From the NCBI RefSeq assembly GCF_024741135.1, contig NZ_JANSUY010000011.1, positions 62,001 through 126,000 of the forward strand: a DNA stretch of 64,000 nucleotides, written 5' to 3'. The notes under the pieces are model-generated. The model did no database searches. It was not told the origin of the DNA and saw only the letters and a list, made by a program, of their open reading frames with translations. Shown here piece after piece: positions 45,908 through 54,252 of the stretch (position 1 is its first letter; each line of letters starts with the position of its first letter). The stretch comes from Aquiflexum gelatinilyticum. Its GTDB lineage: Bacteria > Bacteroidota > Bacteroidia > Cytophagales > Cyclobacteriaceae. Made by a program: the position numbers and the translations under genes.

Positions 45908-47944
45908 ATGAAACGCATAATAAGCTACTTACCCCTTTTATTCCTCCTGCTTTCCTATGAAGCAATAGGACAGACAAAGTCCAACCTGACACTTTTGGAC
46001 CTTTTTGATCTGGAATATGTCTCCGATCCGCAGATTTCACCGGATGGCAGCAAGATCATTTATGTCCGCAATTTCAAGGATGTCATGACTGACAGCGACC
46101 TGTCCAATCTCTGGATAGTCAATTTTGACGGAAGTCAAAACAGGCCGCTGACCCAAGGAAATCAGCGGGATTTTATGCCGAGATGGTCACATGACGGCAG
46201 CAAGATTGTATTCAAATCCAATATGCAGGATGAGAAAATGAAGCTTTATCTGATGTGGCTTGACACGAAAGAGACTGTGGCTTTGACCAATTCGGCAATT
46301 GCACCCGGAGAAGTATCATGGTCAGCAGACGACAAGCAACTGGCATTTTCGATGTTTGTACCAAAAGAAAATAAGTCAATATTGCTTAAAATCCCAACAA
46401 AACCTGAAGGTGCAAAATGGAACGATGCACCGATTTACATCGATCAGATGAATTACAGGAGCGATGGGGCGGGCTACTTAAAAAGCGGGAACACACAGAT
46501 TTTTACTTTGGGAATCGAGGGCGGAAAACCTACCCAACACACCTTTTCTGAATTGAACCATGGTAATCCAATTTGGTCCAAAGACGGAAAATCGCTCATC
46601 TTTTCTGCAAACCTCCACGAAAAGCACGAACTCGAACCCTTGAATTCCGAAGTTTACCAACTCACCTTGGCTGATGGAAAAATCAGTCCTTTGACCAAAA
46701 GATTTGGACCTGATTCCAATCCTGTATTGTCTCCAGATGGCAGCAAAATCGCCTATTTGGGATTTGATGACAGGTTTCAGGGATATCAAGTGACCAAACT
46801 CTATGTAATGAATGCCGACGGAACGGATTCCAAAATGCTCGGTGGGGATCTCGACCGAGATATTGAAAATATCATTTGGGAAGGAAACAGCAGGGGAATC
46901 TATTTCCAATATGGCGAACATGGAGATATCAAAATAGGCCATGTTGCCTTGACAGGAAAAGTACGGACTATCACTGAGGGACTTGGGGGTTTGGATCTAG
47001 GTAGGCCATATGTAGTTGGCCAATTTACAGTATCTGCCAACAACAGATTTGCCTATACTTTAGGCGGAACAGAGCATCCGGCTGATTTGGGTACTTGGGG
47101 AGATGGAAATACCAACAGGCTTACAAGGGTCAATGAGGATTTATTCAATTCAAGAAAAATAGGAAATGTTGAAGAAATCTGGTGGGAATCGTCTTTTGAC
47201 AAAAGGAAAGTGCAGGGATGGATCATCACGCCGCCTGATTTTGACCCTAACAAAAAATACCCGATGATCCTCGAAATCCACGGAGGTCCATTCACGATGT
47301 ACGGCAAATCATTTACCTATGAATTGCAGGCGATGGCTGCTGCAGGTTATGTCGTGCTTTATACCAATCCAAGAGGTAGCACCGGATATGGAGAAGAATT
47401 TGGAAACCTCATCCACCACAATTACCCAAGCAACGACTATGATGACTTGATGTCAGGCGTAGATGCGGTACTTGCTAAAGGATATATTGATACCAAAAAT
47501 CTGTTTGTCACAGGAGGAAGCGGTGGGGGTGTTTTGACTGCTTGGATTATTGGAAAAACAGACCGATTCAAAGCTGCCGTAGTTGCCAAGCCGGTAATCA
47601 ATTGGTATAGCCATGCTCTCTATGCGGATAATCCGGCGTTCTTTACCAAGTATTGGTTCCCGGGAAAACCTTGGGAAGAAACCGAAAATTATATGAAACG
47701 CTCTCCGATTTCCTTGGTCGGCAATGTCAAAACCCCGACCATGTTGCTGACAGGAGAATCAGATTTCAGAACGCCCATCGGAGAATCTGAGCAATATTAT
47801 GCGGCATTGAAGTTAGAAGAAGTCGAAACCGCCATGGTCAGAATTCCCAATGCCTCACATGGATTGGTCGACAAGCCGAGTATGTTAATGAGTAAAGTGG
47901 CTGCAATATTGAGTTGGTTTGATCATTATAAGGCAAAACCCTGA
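45908..47944 (+). CDS. S9-family serine peptidase (prolyl oligopeptidase clan)
   Basis: A 678-residue exported peptidase. Signal peptide (1-22), a seven-blade propeller of TolB/PD40-like repeats (about 30-400, with DPQISPDGSKIIYVRN-type blades) and a C-terminal alpha/beta hydrolase domain. The triad is visible: Ser538 in GGSGGG, Asp619 in GESDFRTP, His651 in NASHGLV. It probably trims oligopeptides in the periplasm. A fragment identical in ending (SWFDHYK.KP) occurs 1 kb downstream, a relic of a second copy. Confidence 0.93.
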   Translation: MKRIISYLPLLFLLLSYEAIGQTKSNLTLLDLFDLEYVSDPQISPDGSKIIYVRNFKDVMTDSDLSNLWIVNFDGSQNRPLTQGNQRDFMPRWSHDGSKIVFKSNMQDEKMKLYLMWLDTKETVALTNSAIAPGEVSWSADDKQLAFSMFVPKENKSILLKIPTKPEGAKWNDAPIYIDQMNYRSDGAGYLKSGNTQIFTLGIEGGKPTQHTFSELNHGNPIWSKDGKSLIFSANLHEKHELEPLNSEVYQLTLADGKISPLTKRFGPDSNPVLSPDGSKIAYLGFDDRFQGYQVTKLYVMNADGTDSKMLGGDLDRDIENIIWEGNSRGIYFQYGEHGDIKIGHVALTGKVRTITEGLGGLDLGRPYVVGQFTVSANNRFAYTLGGTEHPADLGTWGDGNTNRLTRVNEDLFNSRKIGNVEEIWWESSFDKRKVQGWIITPPDFDPNKKYPMILEIHGGPFTMYGKSFTYELQAMAAAGYVVLYTNPRGSTGYGEEFGNLIHHNYPSNDYDDLMSGVDAVLAKGYIDTKNLFVTGGSGGGVLTAWIIGKTDRFKAAVVAKPVINWYSHALYADNPAFFTKYWFPGKPWEETENYMKRSPISLVGNVKTPTMLLTGESDFRTPIGESEQYYAALKLEEVETAMVRIPNASHGLVDKPSMLMSKVAAILSWFDHYKAKP

Positions 47945-47980
47945 TTTTCGATTTCTAGGTGTAAAAGGGTGGGAACGCTA

Positions 47981-48001
47981 GGCGGAATTTGAAATTCCGC
48001 C
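47981..48001 (+). terminator. Hairpin after the S9 peptidase gene
   Basis: GGCGGAATT (47981-47989) and AATTCCGCC (47993-48001) form a perfect nine-base stem with a TGA loop, 36 bases after the stop. The T-run behind it is weak. Confidence 0.55.
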
Positions 48002-48014
48002 TTTGTATGAAATG

Positions 48015-48113
48015 ATCCCGTACAGCTGTCGGGATGCAATTCACTTTACCAAAAATTACTTTTCATTTGGGTGTTTGGTTGAATCCAATTACATCCCGAT
48101 TACTATCGTGGAT
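48015..48113. repeat. Two degenerate copies of an ATCCCGATAGCTATCGGGAT-like palindrome
   Basis: Copy one (48015-48035) has arms ATCCCG and CGGGAT around TACAGCTGT and is a perfect palindrome if one T is removed. Copy two (48093-48113) reads ATCCCGAT, TA, CTATCG, TGGAT and is more decayed. Both resemble the perfect palindrome after tsf at 39322. Confidence 0.6.
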
Positions 48114-48179
48114 GGAAGGATAAAAGGGAAAATGCAGTGAACATTCGTAGCATCTTAACCAGCCTTGCAAAAATGAATT

Positions 48180-48659
48180 GTTGTATGCTATTTTTAATTT
48201 AACTCCAACTCTGAATCCATTTTAATATTATCAAACCACCTCCAATTGGAATTAGTAAAAGTATCAATCCAACAAATCTGTCATAGAACTTAATTCCGTT
48301 CTTTCCTTTAGGTGGAGAGTCCCATCTAGTCGCTAAGATTATTGGTCGGCCATAAATAAAAATTGTCAGGTAGTTAAAAAGTCTCAAAAACAAAAGATAG
48401 ACTAAAGGTCCAAAGTACAAAAATTCTCTTGTGTCAAAATTCGTCACCCGCCAAACTCCAAAGAGTCCCAACAGAACTGCTCCCAAAAGATGAAGCAAGA
48501 AAGTACTTGTCTCAAATAATTTATAATAGTACTTGTCCTTTTGTCGAGAAGAATTAACTATTGTCAGATAACAATAACCTAGCACTATTACGATGCTTAT
48601 GATAAATCCAATGTCCTTCATATCATATTTACATTGTCCAATTACAAATTGCATACAAC
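48180..48659. repeat. 9-bp inverted repeat bounding an orphan membrane gene
   Basis: GTTGTATGC (48180-48188) and its exact reverse complement GCATACAAC (48651-48659) flank the 140-aa gene closely. The right copy runs on into CGTTTAATTAACG, itself palindromic. The arrangement suggests a cassette-like or small mobile unit. Confidence 0.6.
48199..48621 (-). CDS. Hypothetical membrane protein, 140 aa
   Basis: Not recognised. Four hydrophobic segments are visible: IGFIISIVIVLGYCYL (about 3-18), FLLHLLGAVLLGLFGVW, FGPLVYLLFLRLFNYLTIFI and FVGLILLLIPIGGGLIIL. Small basic loops lie between them. The start at MKDIGF is preferred; the frame extends 11 codons upstream into the right inverted repeat, whose ATG is part of the repeat. 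The gene is AT-rich and differs in codon use from its neighbours. It lies inside a 9-bp inverted repeat. Confidence 0.6.
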   Translation of the reverse strand: MKDIGFIISIVIVLGYCYLTIVNSSRQKDKYYYKLFETSTFLLHLLGAVLLGLFGVWRVTNFDTREFLYFGPLVYLLFLRLFNYLTIFIYGRPIILATRWDSPPKGKNGIKFYDRFVGLILLLIPIGGGLIILKWIQSWS

Positions 48660-48960
48660 GTTTAATTAACGCTACTAGTGAAGTTAATCTCCTGATTTTG
48701 TTGAGATAGCAGCAATAGGTTGCGGCAATTTTTTAAATATCTGATTAGTTTGATATAAATCCAATTTGTCCAATAGGCTTTTTATTTGTTAAAATCCCCT
48801 TCAGGGTTTCGATGGCAATGGTACTATGCAAATCTGCGACAATTGTAATGGATGGAAAGGAAAAAAGGGTGGAATTACAAATCCCACACAGTCCACTATC
48901 CACCGTTTGACTACTTCCAGGTGGGGGCCGGGTGTCAGCGATAATAAGCTGGTTTGACCA
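48622..48960. other. Intergenic scar region
   Basis: About 340 bases with no supported intact gene. It holds the right inverted repeat of the membrane gene, the second direct-repeat copy (48849-48869) and the start of the S9 relic (48932). The remainder is AT-rich with no recognisable coding signal. Confidence 0.6.
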
Positions 48961-48979
48961 CTACAAAACAAAGCCTTGA
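48932..48979 (+). pseudogene. 3'-end relic of a second S9 peptidase gene
   Basis: Reading from 48932 gives VSAIISWFDHYKTKP and a stop, against VAAILSWFDHYKAKP at the end of the intact S9 gene. Twelve of 15 residues match, but the DNA differs at many third positions, so this was a separate, diverged paralogue. Nothing upstream matches the rest of the gene. The end of the adjacent minus-strand gene overlaps it. Confidence 0.7.
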
Positions 48980-49605
48980 TTTTCCCATCTCGATAAAATC
49001 AGATTTTCCCTGATCAGTTTTTTGATCGCAGGAATGTTGGCATAGTCGGTGTTCTTGCCTTCGAAAAACGCCGGAAGATCTGTCATGTGGGTAATCACCT
49101 GATCCAATTCTGCATCCTTAATCCCTGATTTCCACAGTTGCCTCCTGAGCTCGACCATCAGCGCCAAAAGGCTCCAGTTCTGGAAATCTCCATTGAGGTA
49201 ATCGCCCTTTTTCCCTGAGGATTTATCCAAACCCAAGGCGATTTCACGTACATCGTCTATACTCGCCGTGACTAGAATCTGGGAATTTTCACCTTTTTTA
49301 TCGCTAAGTTCATCGATAAAATATATCACCCTGTTGAATTTATAGCTGATTTCCAAATCCAGTTTTTCCACCAATTCGGTTCGGGATTTTTTGTCTTCCT
49401 TTTTCTCTTTATAATCATCATAGGCCACCACCCCACCGGAGAGAAAAACAGCAGACAATATCCAAAGGCCGAGTTTGCTGTTGAAAAAATAAATCACTTT
49501 CCCCCATCCAATCTTTTTGTCAGCTTCATTTTGAAGTTTTTCCCTGACTTCAAACCGGCAAGTTTCCCTTAATCTGATAAGTTCTTTTTCTTCTTCTGAC
49601 AACAT
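48961..49605 (-). CDS. Hypothetical single-pass membrane protein, 214 aa
   Basis: Not recognised. A charged N-terminal helix (1-32) precedes one transmembrane segment (about 45-62, LGLWILSAVFLSGGVVAY), then a Lys/Glu/Asp-rich helical outer or cytoplasmic domain. The last residues (about QGFVL) are coded by the antisense strand of the S9 relic, so the C-terminus was created or altered by that rearrangement. No partner gene is evident. Confidence 0.65.
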   Translation of the reverse strand: MLSEEEKELIRLRETCRFEVREKLQNEADKKIGWGKVIYFFNSKLGLWILSAVFLSGGVVAYDDYKEKKEDKKSRTELVEKLDLEISYKFNRVIYFIDELSDKKGENSQILVTASIDDVREIALGLDKSSGKKGDYLNGDFQNWSLLALMVELRRQLWKSGIKDAELDQVITHMTDLPAFFEGKNTDYANIPAIKKLIRENLILSRWENQGFVL

Positions 49606-49728
49606 ATTAAAATCAATTTTTGGATTATTGATTTGAATTTATTGGAAAAAAAATTAGGGTTAAATGATTATTTGCCAATAATCCAAAAATCCTTACCAAT
49701 CAGGACAGAAAACCCTGTTGTAAAAAAA

Positions 49729-49769
49729 ATCCCAATTCCGGCAAGGGTGGATCTTGCCGGAATCGGGAT
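49729..49769. repeat. 41-base long hairpin
   Basis: ATCCC-A-ATTCCGGCAAG (49729-49745) pairs with CTTGCCGGAAT-C-GGGAT (49753-49769) around a seven-base loop: 16 pairs with one mismatch. No T-run follows on either strand. It starts like the ATCCCG palindromes nearby and may be a larger relative. Confidence 0.6.
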
Positions 49770-49874
49770 GGATAAAACATTTTATATTTATTATAGTACG
49801 CTTTATGGTAACTATCCAAATAAAACTCGGGTTGAGGTTCAATTGCACAGGCCTTTGACTTGAGGATAATCAAA

Positions 49875-52800
49875 TTACTTCTTCTTCATTCCTTTCGCCG
49901 TCCTGTCTTCATAGGCCGGAGCAGGAGTCATGGTAGATGGATTGGTAGGAATGAGTTTCAATACTTCCTGCACTACCCTTTCCATCTGAGGATCTCTTCC
50001 CTGCATCATCAGGTTAGGGTCATCCCACACGACTATATCCGGGCTAACACCCTCTCCCTCCCAAAACCAATGTCCAGCATTGTCATAGAGTCTTGCATCC
50101 GGAACGGTGATTCCTCCACCGTCTATCAACTGATGTCCTGTCGCAGGACCCACCAAAATCCCTAGTGTATTTTCTCCGACAATCGGTCCTGCTTTCAACA
50201 CCTTGAAAGCCCAAGGAAGTCCATCACCACCGGAACCTGCCCAACCATTGATCAACATCCCCATCGGTCCGGTATTGGCTTTGATCGGGTTGGTATGGTC
50301 ACGGCCATGTCTCCAATGGAGGTTATAGACTACCGGTCTTTGGAGTAATTCCAAAAATCTGTCTGCCAATTGCCCTCCGCCATTGAATCTTTCGTCGATG
50401 ATAAATCCTTTTTTGTCCAATTGGCCATAATACATACTGACCAATTCTCGCTGTCCGTCACCTGCAGTATTGGACATGTAGACATAGCCAAGCTGTCCAT
50501 CGGAAAGCTTCTCGATTAGTTTTCTGTTATTTTCCAGCCATTCTAAGTACCTGAGATTTCCCTCTTCATTTGGTGTAAGACAAGTGATCACCACGTCTTT
50601 ACTTGATTCCGAATTGCCGTTTTTCTGCCCCACTGTCAAGGAAACCGTCTTTCCACTCAATCCTTCAAATGCCGCATAAGGATCTTTGTTCGGATCGAGC
50701 TTGATGCCATTGACAGCAAGGATATAATCCCCTTCCTTCACCTCCACGCCTGACCTGTCAAAAGGCGATCTGACTTCGGTATTCCAGGCAGCGGGTTTTA
50801 CAATTCTTTTTATTTTGTATCGGTCTCCGTCTTTTGCCCACTCGATTCCAAGAAATCCCGTCATCAAAGGTGTCACTGATTCTACATCTCCTCCATTGGT
50901 ATAGGTATGGCCTGCGGCAAGTTCTGCCTGCATGTTGGATTGGATATTGGTAATGTCCCAACGTGTCCGGGCATCTTTGATCAAAGCCCCATAACGCTTC
51001 CTCATATCATCCCAATCCACACCCTGCATATTAGGATCGTAGAAGAAATCCCTGTACCGCCTCCATGTATCATTGAAAATCTGATTCCATTCTTCCCTAG
51101 CCACCCAATTCATCACAAGACCCGTGGTAGGAATCGGCTTCTCCATTTTTTGGGCTGCATTTGCTGCTATGATTCCAAATTGTCCATTGGTGGATATCAA
51201 AATGGATTTGCCGTCTGCGGAGACTACGAAATTGTTCACTTTTTCTAAAATGGTTTTTTCCTCCCTCTCCTTGATATCATAATACATCAAAGTTGAGCCA
51301 TTGTCTCCCGATCCGGTTCGAGGATATCTCATAAAAACCAATTTGTCGTCAATCGCTGTCATCTTTCCAAAATTGCCCGGCTTGACAGGAAGTATTACCA
51401 CCCTAGACTCCAATCCATCAAAATCAATAGCTACCTGAACGCCATTGGCTTTCTTCTCTTCAGGTTTCTTCTCGTCAGGCTTCTTGTCGGTAGTTACCGT
51501 AATGGTGTCATTTTTTGGAGCCAAAAGCGAAGCCACAGATTTGTTCAAGCTGATTGCCCCGATTTGGGTCGCGTTGGGATATACCCATGTGCCGTCACCC
51601 AAAGCTGAGTAAACAGGATCCATATTCCGGTTGGTCTGGAAAAAGAGGTATTTTCCGTCCTTGCTAAATGTCGGCGAATCATCTGAATAATACCCTGAAG
51701 TCGCCTGAGTCAATTTGTTTCCTTCTACATCATAGATGAAAATGGCGGTATTTGCATTTTCAAGACCAATCGGAAATGTCACATACTTGGAATCCGGAGA
51801 CCAAGAGATCGGAAAACCCGGGGCTCCACCATGTCCGATGACCCAATGGGTATTCCCGGCTTTTTTTATCTGGCCAGACACGGCATCTACTACTGAGATA
51901 TCGTGCTTTTCATCTATGAAAGCTAATTTTTTGTTGTCTGGAGACCAATGCAAAGTGTATCCAAATCCGCCTTTTCGGTCTGTAAGTTTTTTGGCTTCCT
52001 GATTTCCCTGGGTATTTTGAAGGTATATTTCATATTCCCCGGATTTGTCACTCCAATAAGCGACAGATTTGCCATCAGGAGACCATGCTGGACTGTGGTC
52101 CAAAGCACCGCTTGATTGGGTCATGTTGAGAGTAAAACCTTCCTTTGAAGGAACATTGAACAGTTCGCCTCTTGCCTGAAAAACAACCCTTTTTGCATCC
52201 GGTGACACGGTCATATTGGCGATGTTTTTGCTCACATCTTTTTGCTGGGCCATTTCAACAGATAGATCACTGACCACGTGAACATCTACTTTTTTGTAGT
52301 TTTTGGTAGAAAGGTCCATCAGGTACAGGTCACCGCCCATTTCAAAAACCAGTTCCTTTTCACTTGCTGAAAGATAGGAAATATCAAAATCCTTGAAAGT
52401 TGTTAGCTGTACCAAGGCTTTGGTCTTGGTATCATAAGACCAGATATTCAATCTCATGTCAGGGTTTTCATCCGAAAGAAAATAAACCGTCGATCCCGAC
52501 CAAGCCGGTTTGCCATCTATGGCTATCCTGTTGGTGACATTTTCGACCTTTTTGGAAGCCATGTCATAGATCAGGATATCGGAGTTGTTGCCACTGCGGA
52601 TTCTTTTGAAAGGATAATTTTCAGTGATTTTGGTGATGTAAGCCAATTGCTTTCCGTCAGGTGAGAAACTCGCCAATTCTCCATAGGGCAAAGGCAACTT
52701 CTCAGGAAAACCACCTTCTTTATTGACTAGAAAAAACTGGTTCAGCAGCCTTCTTCCACCCAATTCTCCTGTTGATCCGATGAGCAACTGTTTCCCATCA

Positions 52801-53144
52801 GGATGCCAATCGATCATGCGGTCTGGAAAAGACTTGTAAGTCACCCGTGTTGGTACACCACCGGTAACCGGCATCATAAACACATCAAGATTGCCATTAT
52901 AGCTTGCTGAAAATGCAATGGATTTCCCATCGTGAGAAAATCTCGGCCAGGATTCTTCACCAGGCGACCTGGTGAGTTGGGATGCCATTCCTCCCCCTTT
53001 GGGAACCGTCCAGATATCTCCGCCAAATACAAAGGCAATGTGCGTATCGGACACGTCCATGTAGCGCATTAATTTTGCATTGATCTGGGAGAAAGATGGA
53101 AAAACTGTACAGATAAAAAAGAGTAGAGTGAGTATTTTTTTCAT
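49875..53144 (-). CDS. Tricorn-like S41 protease
   Basis: A 1089-residue exported protease. Signal peptide (about 1-19, ending SFSQ), then two stretches of PD40/WD-like propeller blades (about 30-560), a Pro/Lys/Glu-rich linker (DEKKPEEKK), the core domain with His746 (AAGHTYTN), a PDZ domain (about 770-860) and the S41 catalytic domain with Ser971 in GSGGDGLP. The order is that of tricorn proteases, which feed on proteasome- or protease-derived peptides. His and Ser positions agree closely with archaeal tricorn numbering. The start at MKKILTLLFF is preferred over nine codons upstream. Confidence 0.92.
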   Translation of the reverse strand: MKKILTLLFFICTVFPSFSQINAKLMRYMDVSDTHIAFVFGGDIWTVPKGGGMASQLTRSPGEESWPRFSHDGKSIAFSASYNGNLDVFMMPVTGGVPTRVTYKSFPDRMIDWHPDGKQLLIGSTGELGGRRLLNQFFLVNKEGGFPEKLPLPYGELASFSPDGKQLAYITKITENYPFKRIRSGNNSDILIYDMASKKVENVTNRIAIDGKPAWSGSTVYFLSDENPDMRLNIWSYDTKTKALVQLTTFKDFDISYLSASEKELVFEMGGDLYLMDLSTKNYKKVDVHVVSDLSVEMAQQKDVSKNIANMTVSPDAKRVVFQARGELFNVPSKEGFTLNMTQSSGALDHSPAWSPDGKSVAYWSDKSGEYEIYLQNTQGNQEAKKLTDRKGGFGYTLHWSPDNKKLAFIDEKHDISVVDAVSGQIKKAGNTHWVIGHGGAPGFPISWSPDSKYVTFPIGLENANTAIFIYDVEGNKLTQATSGYYSDDSPTFSKDGKYLFFQTNRNMDPVYSALGDGTWVYPNATQIGAISLNKSVASLLAPKNDTITVTTDKKPDEKKPEEKKANGVQVAIDFDGLESRVVILPVKPGNFGKMTAIDDKLVFMRYPRTGSGDNGSTLMYYDIKEREEKTILEKVNNFVVSADGKSILISTNGQFGIIAANAAQKMEKPIPTTGLVMNWVAREEWNQIFNDTWRRYRDFFYDPNMQGVDWDDMRKRYGALIKDARTRWDITNIQSNMQAELAAGHTYTNGGDVESVTPLMTGFLGIEWAKDGDRYKIKRIVKPAAWNTEVRSPFDRSGVEVKEGDYILAVNGIKLDPNKDPYAAFEGLSGKTVSLTVGQKNGNSESSKDVVITCLTPNEEGNLRYLEWLENNRKLIEKLSDGQLGYVYMSNTAGDGQRELVSMYYGQLDKKGFIIDERFNGGGQLADRFLELLQRPVVYNLHWRHGRDHTNPIKANTGPMGMLINGWAGSGGDGLPWAFKVLKAGPIVGENTLGILVGPATGHQLIDGGGITVPDARLYDNAGHWFWEGEGVSPDIVVWDDPNLMMQGRDPQMERVVQEVLKLIPTNPSTMTPAPAYEDRTAKGMKKK

Positions 53145-53239
53145 AGTGGTTTGGGTTTTGGTATTTCTCAAAAGTTAGAAATTAAACATGGTTTTTTAAA
53201 AACCTTGGTCTGAAAATGGGAGATTTTGGGACAGAAATG

Positions 53240-53261
53240 AAAAAAGGCCTTAAAAGGCCTT
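53240..53261 (-). terminator. Terminator overlapping the esterase stop codon
   Basis: On the minus strand AAGGCC pairs with GGCCTT around TTTTAA, followed by T. The TAA of the loop is the stop codon of the esterase gene. Confidence 0.65.
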
Positions 53262-54146
53262 CATCCATTTTTCGACATCATCCATCCATCGGACTTCAGA
53301 AGTGGGATTGATCATGCCATAACCATGTCCCCCTTTTTCGAAGTAAGTATGGGAGACAGGAACATTATTTTGCTTTAATGCTGCTTCAAAAAGGTAAGAG
53401 TTCTCAATTTTGACAGGATCATCTTTTGCATGAACAAGGTAGGTGGGTGGCGTTTCGGCAGTGACTTGTTTGTCATTGGAATATAGGTCGATCATCCCTT
53501 GAGGAGGTCTTTCCCCGATCAGATTTTTGGAGGAACCACTGTGGCCCACCTCTTTATCAAAGGTAATCACAGGGTATACCAAAACCATAAAATCCGGCCT
53601 CAGACTTGTCTTTTTTGGGTTTTCTATCACTTCCCTTTTGAAATGCGTACCAGCAGTGGAAGCCAAATGACCTCCGGCAGAGAATCCCATGATTCCTATT
53701 TGATCTGGTTTTACATTCCATTTGGCTGCATTTTCCCGAACCATTTGGATGGCGCGCTGTGCATCCTGAAGCGGCCCGATGCTTTTATCCTCCATGGCCA
53801 ATCCATTCGGCAACCTGTATTTCAATACAAAAGCAGCAACACCTCTTTTTGCAAATTCCTTTGCCACATCATGACCTTCATGCCCCGCTGCCAACAACCA
53901 ATATCCTCCACCGGGACAGATGATGATGGCTTTGCCTGTTGCCGTTTCTTTGGACGGAAGATAGGCAGTCAGTGTGGGGACGGTTACTTTGCTGATGATC
54001 AAAATCCCATCATCCCTCACCTCAGAAGTTTCTACATTGGGCACATCCTTGGAATTAGGAATCGGTCCCTCATATAAAGGCATTTCGGTTTGGGAGAAAA
54101 GCAAAGATGACATGAGACAAAAGCAAAAAAGGAAGAGGTATTTCAT
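53250..54146 (-). CDS. Exported alpha/beta hydrolase (acetyl-esterase/BD-FAE-like)
   Basis: A 298-residue enzyme with a signal peptide (1-19, ending LLFSQ). Oxyanion-hole region CPGGGYWLLAAGHEG (about 77-91), nucleophile Ser156 in GFSAGG, Asp242/Asp243 in HAKDDPV and His274 in KGGHGYG form the expected triad. Such enzymes cut short acyl esters, often acetyl or feruloyl groups on plant-type glycans. It is the gene after the DUF1593 gene on the same strand, about 100 bases away. Confidence 0.88.
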   Translation of the reverse strand: MKYLFLFCFCLMSSLLFSQTEMPLYEGPIPNSKDVPNVETSEVRDDGILIISKVTVPTLTAYLPSKETATGKAIIICPGGGYWLLAAGHEGHDVAKEFAKRGVAAFVLKYRLPNGLAMEDKSIGPLQDAQRAIQMVRENAAKWNVKPDQIGIMGFSAGGHLASTAGTHFKREVIENPKKTSLRPDFMVLVYPVITFDKEVGHSGSSKNLIGERPPQGMIDLYSNDKQVTAETPPTYLVHAKDDPVKIENSYLFEAALKQNNVPVSHTYFEKGGHGYGMINPTSEVRWMDDVEKWMKAF

Positions 54147-54252
54147 GATTTTGGGATATTTTGGAAGTGTTACAATTTACTGTGAAAATTTAAATAGCCT
54201 AAGCGGATTTTTACCAAGGGAAATAATTCCACCAATCGAAATTCAAACACTT

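Larger units (their letters stand above)
48109..48869. repeat. Imperfect direct repeat of about 20 bp
   Basis: TGGATGGAAGGATAAAAGGG (48109-48128) recurs at 48849-48869 with one inserted A and one T-to-A change. The pair encloses the inverted-repeat-bounded membrane gene. It may mark the ends of an inserted or recombined segment. Confidence 0.5.

Noticed and set aside
49633-49863. A 76-codon plus-strand frame
   Set aside because: Its middle is the long hairpin at 49729-49769 and no family or signal sequence is seen.
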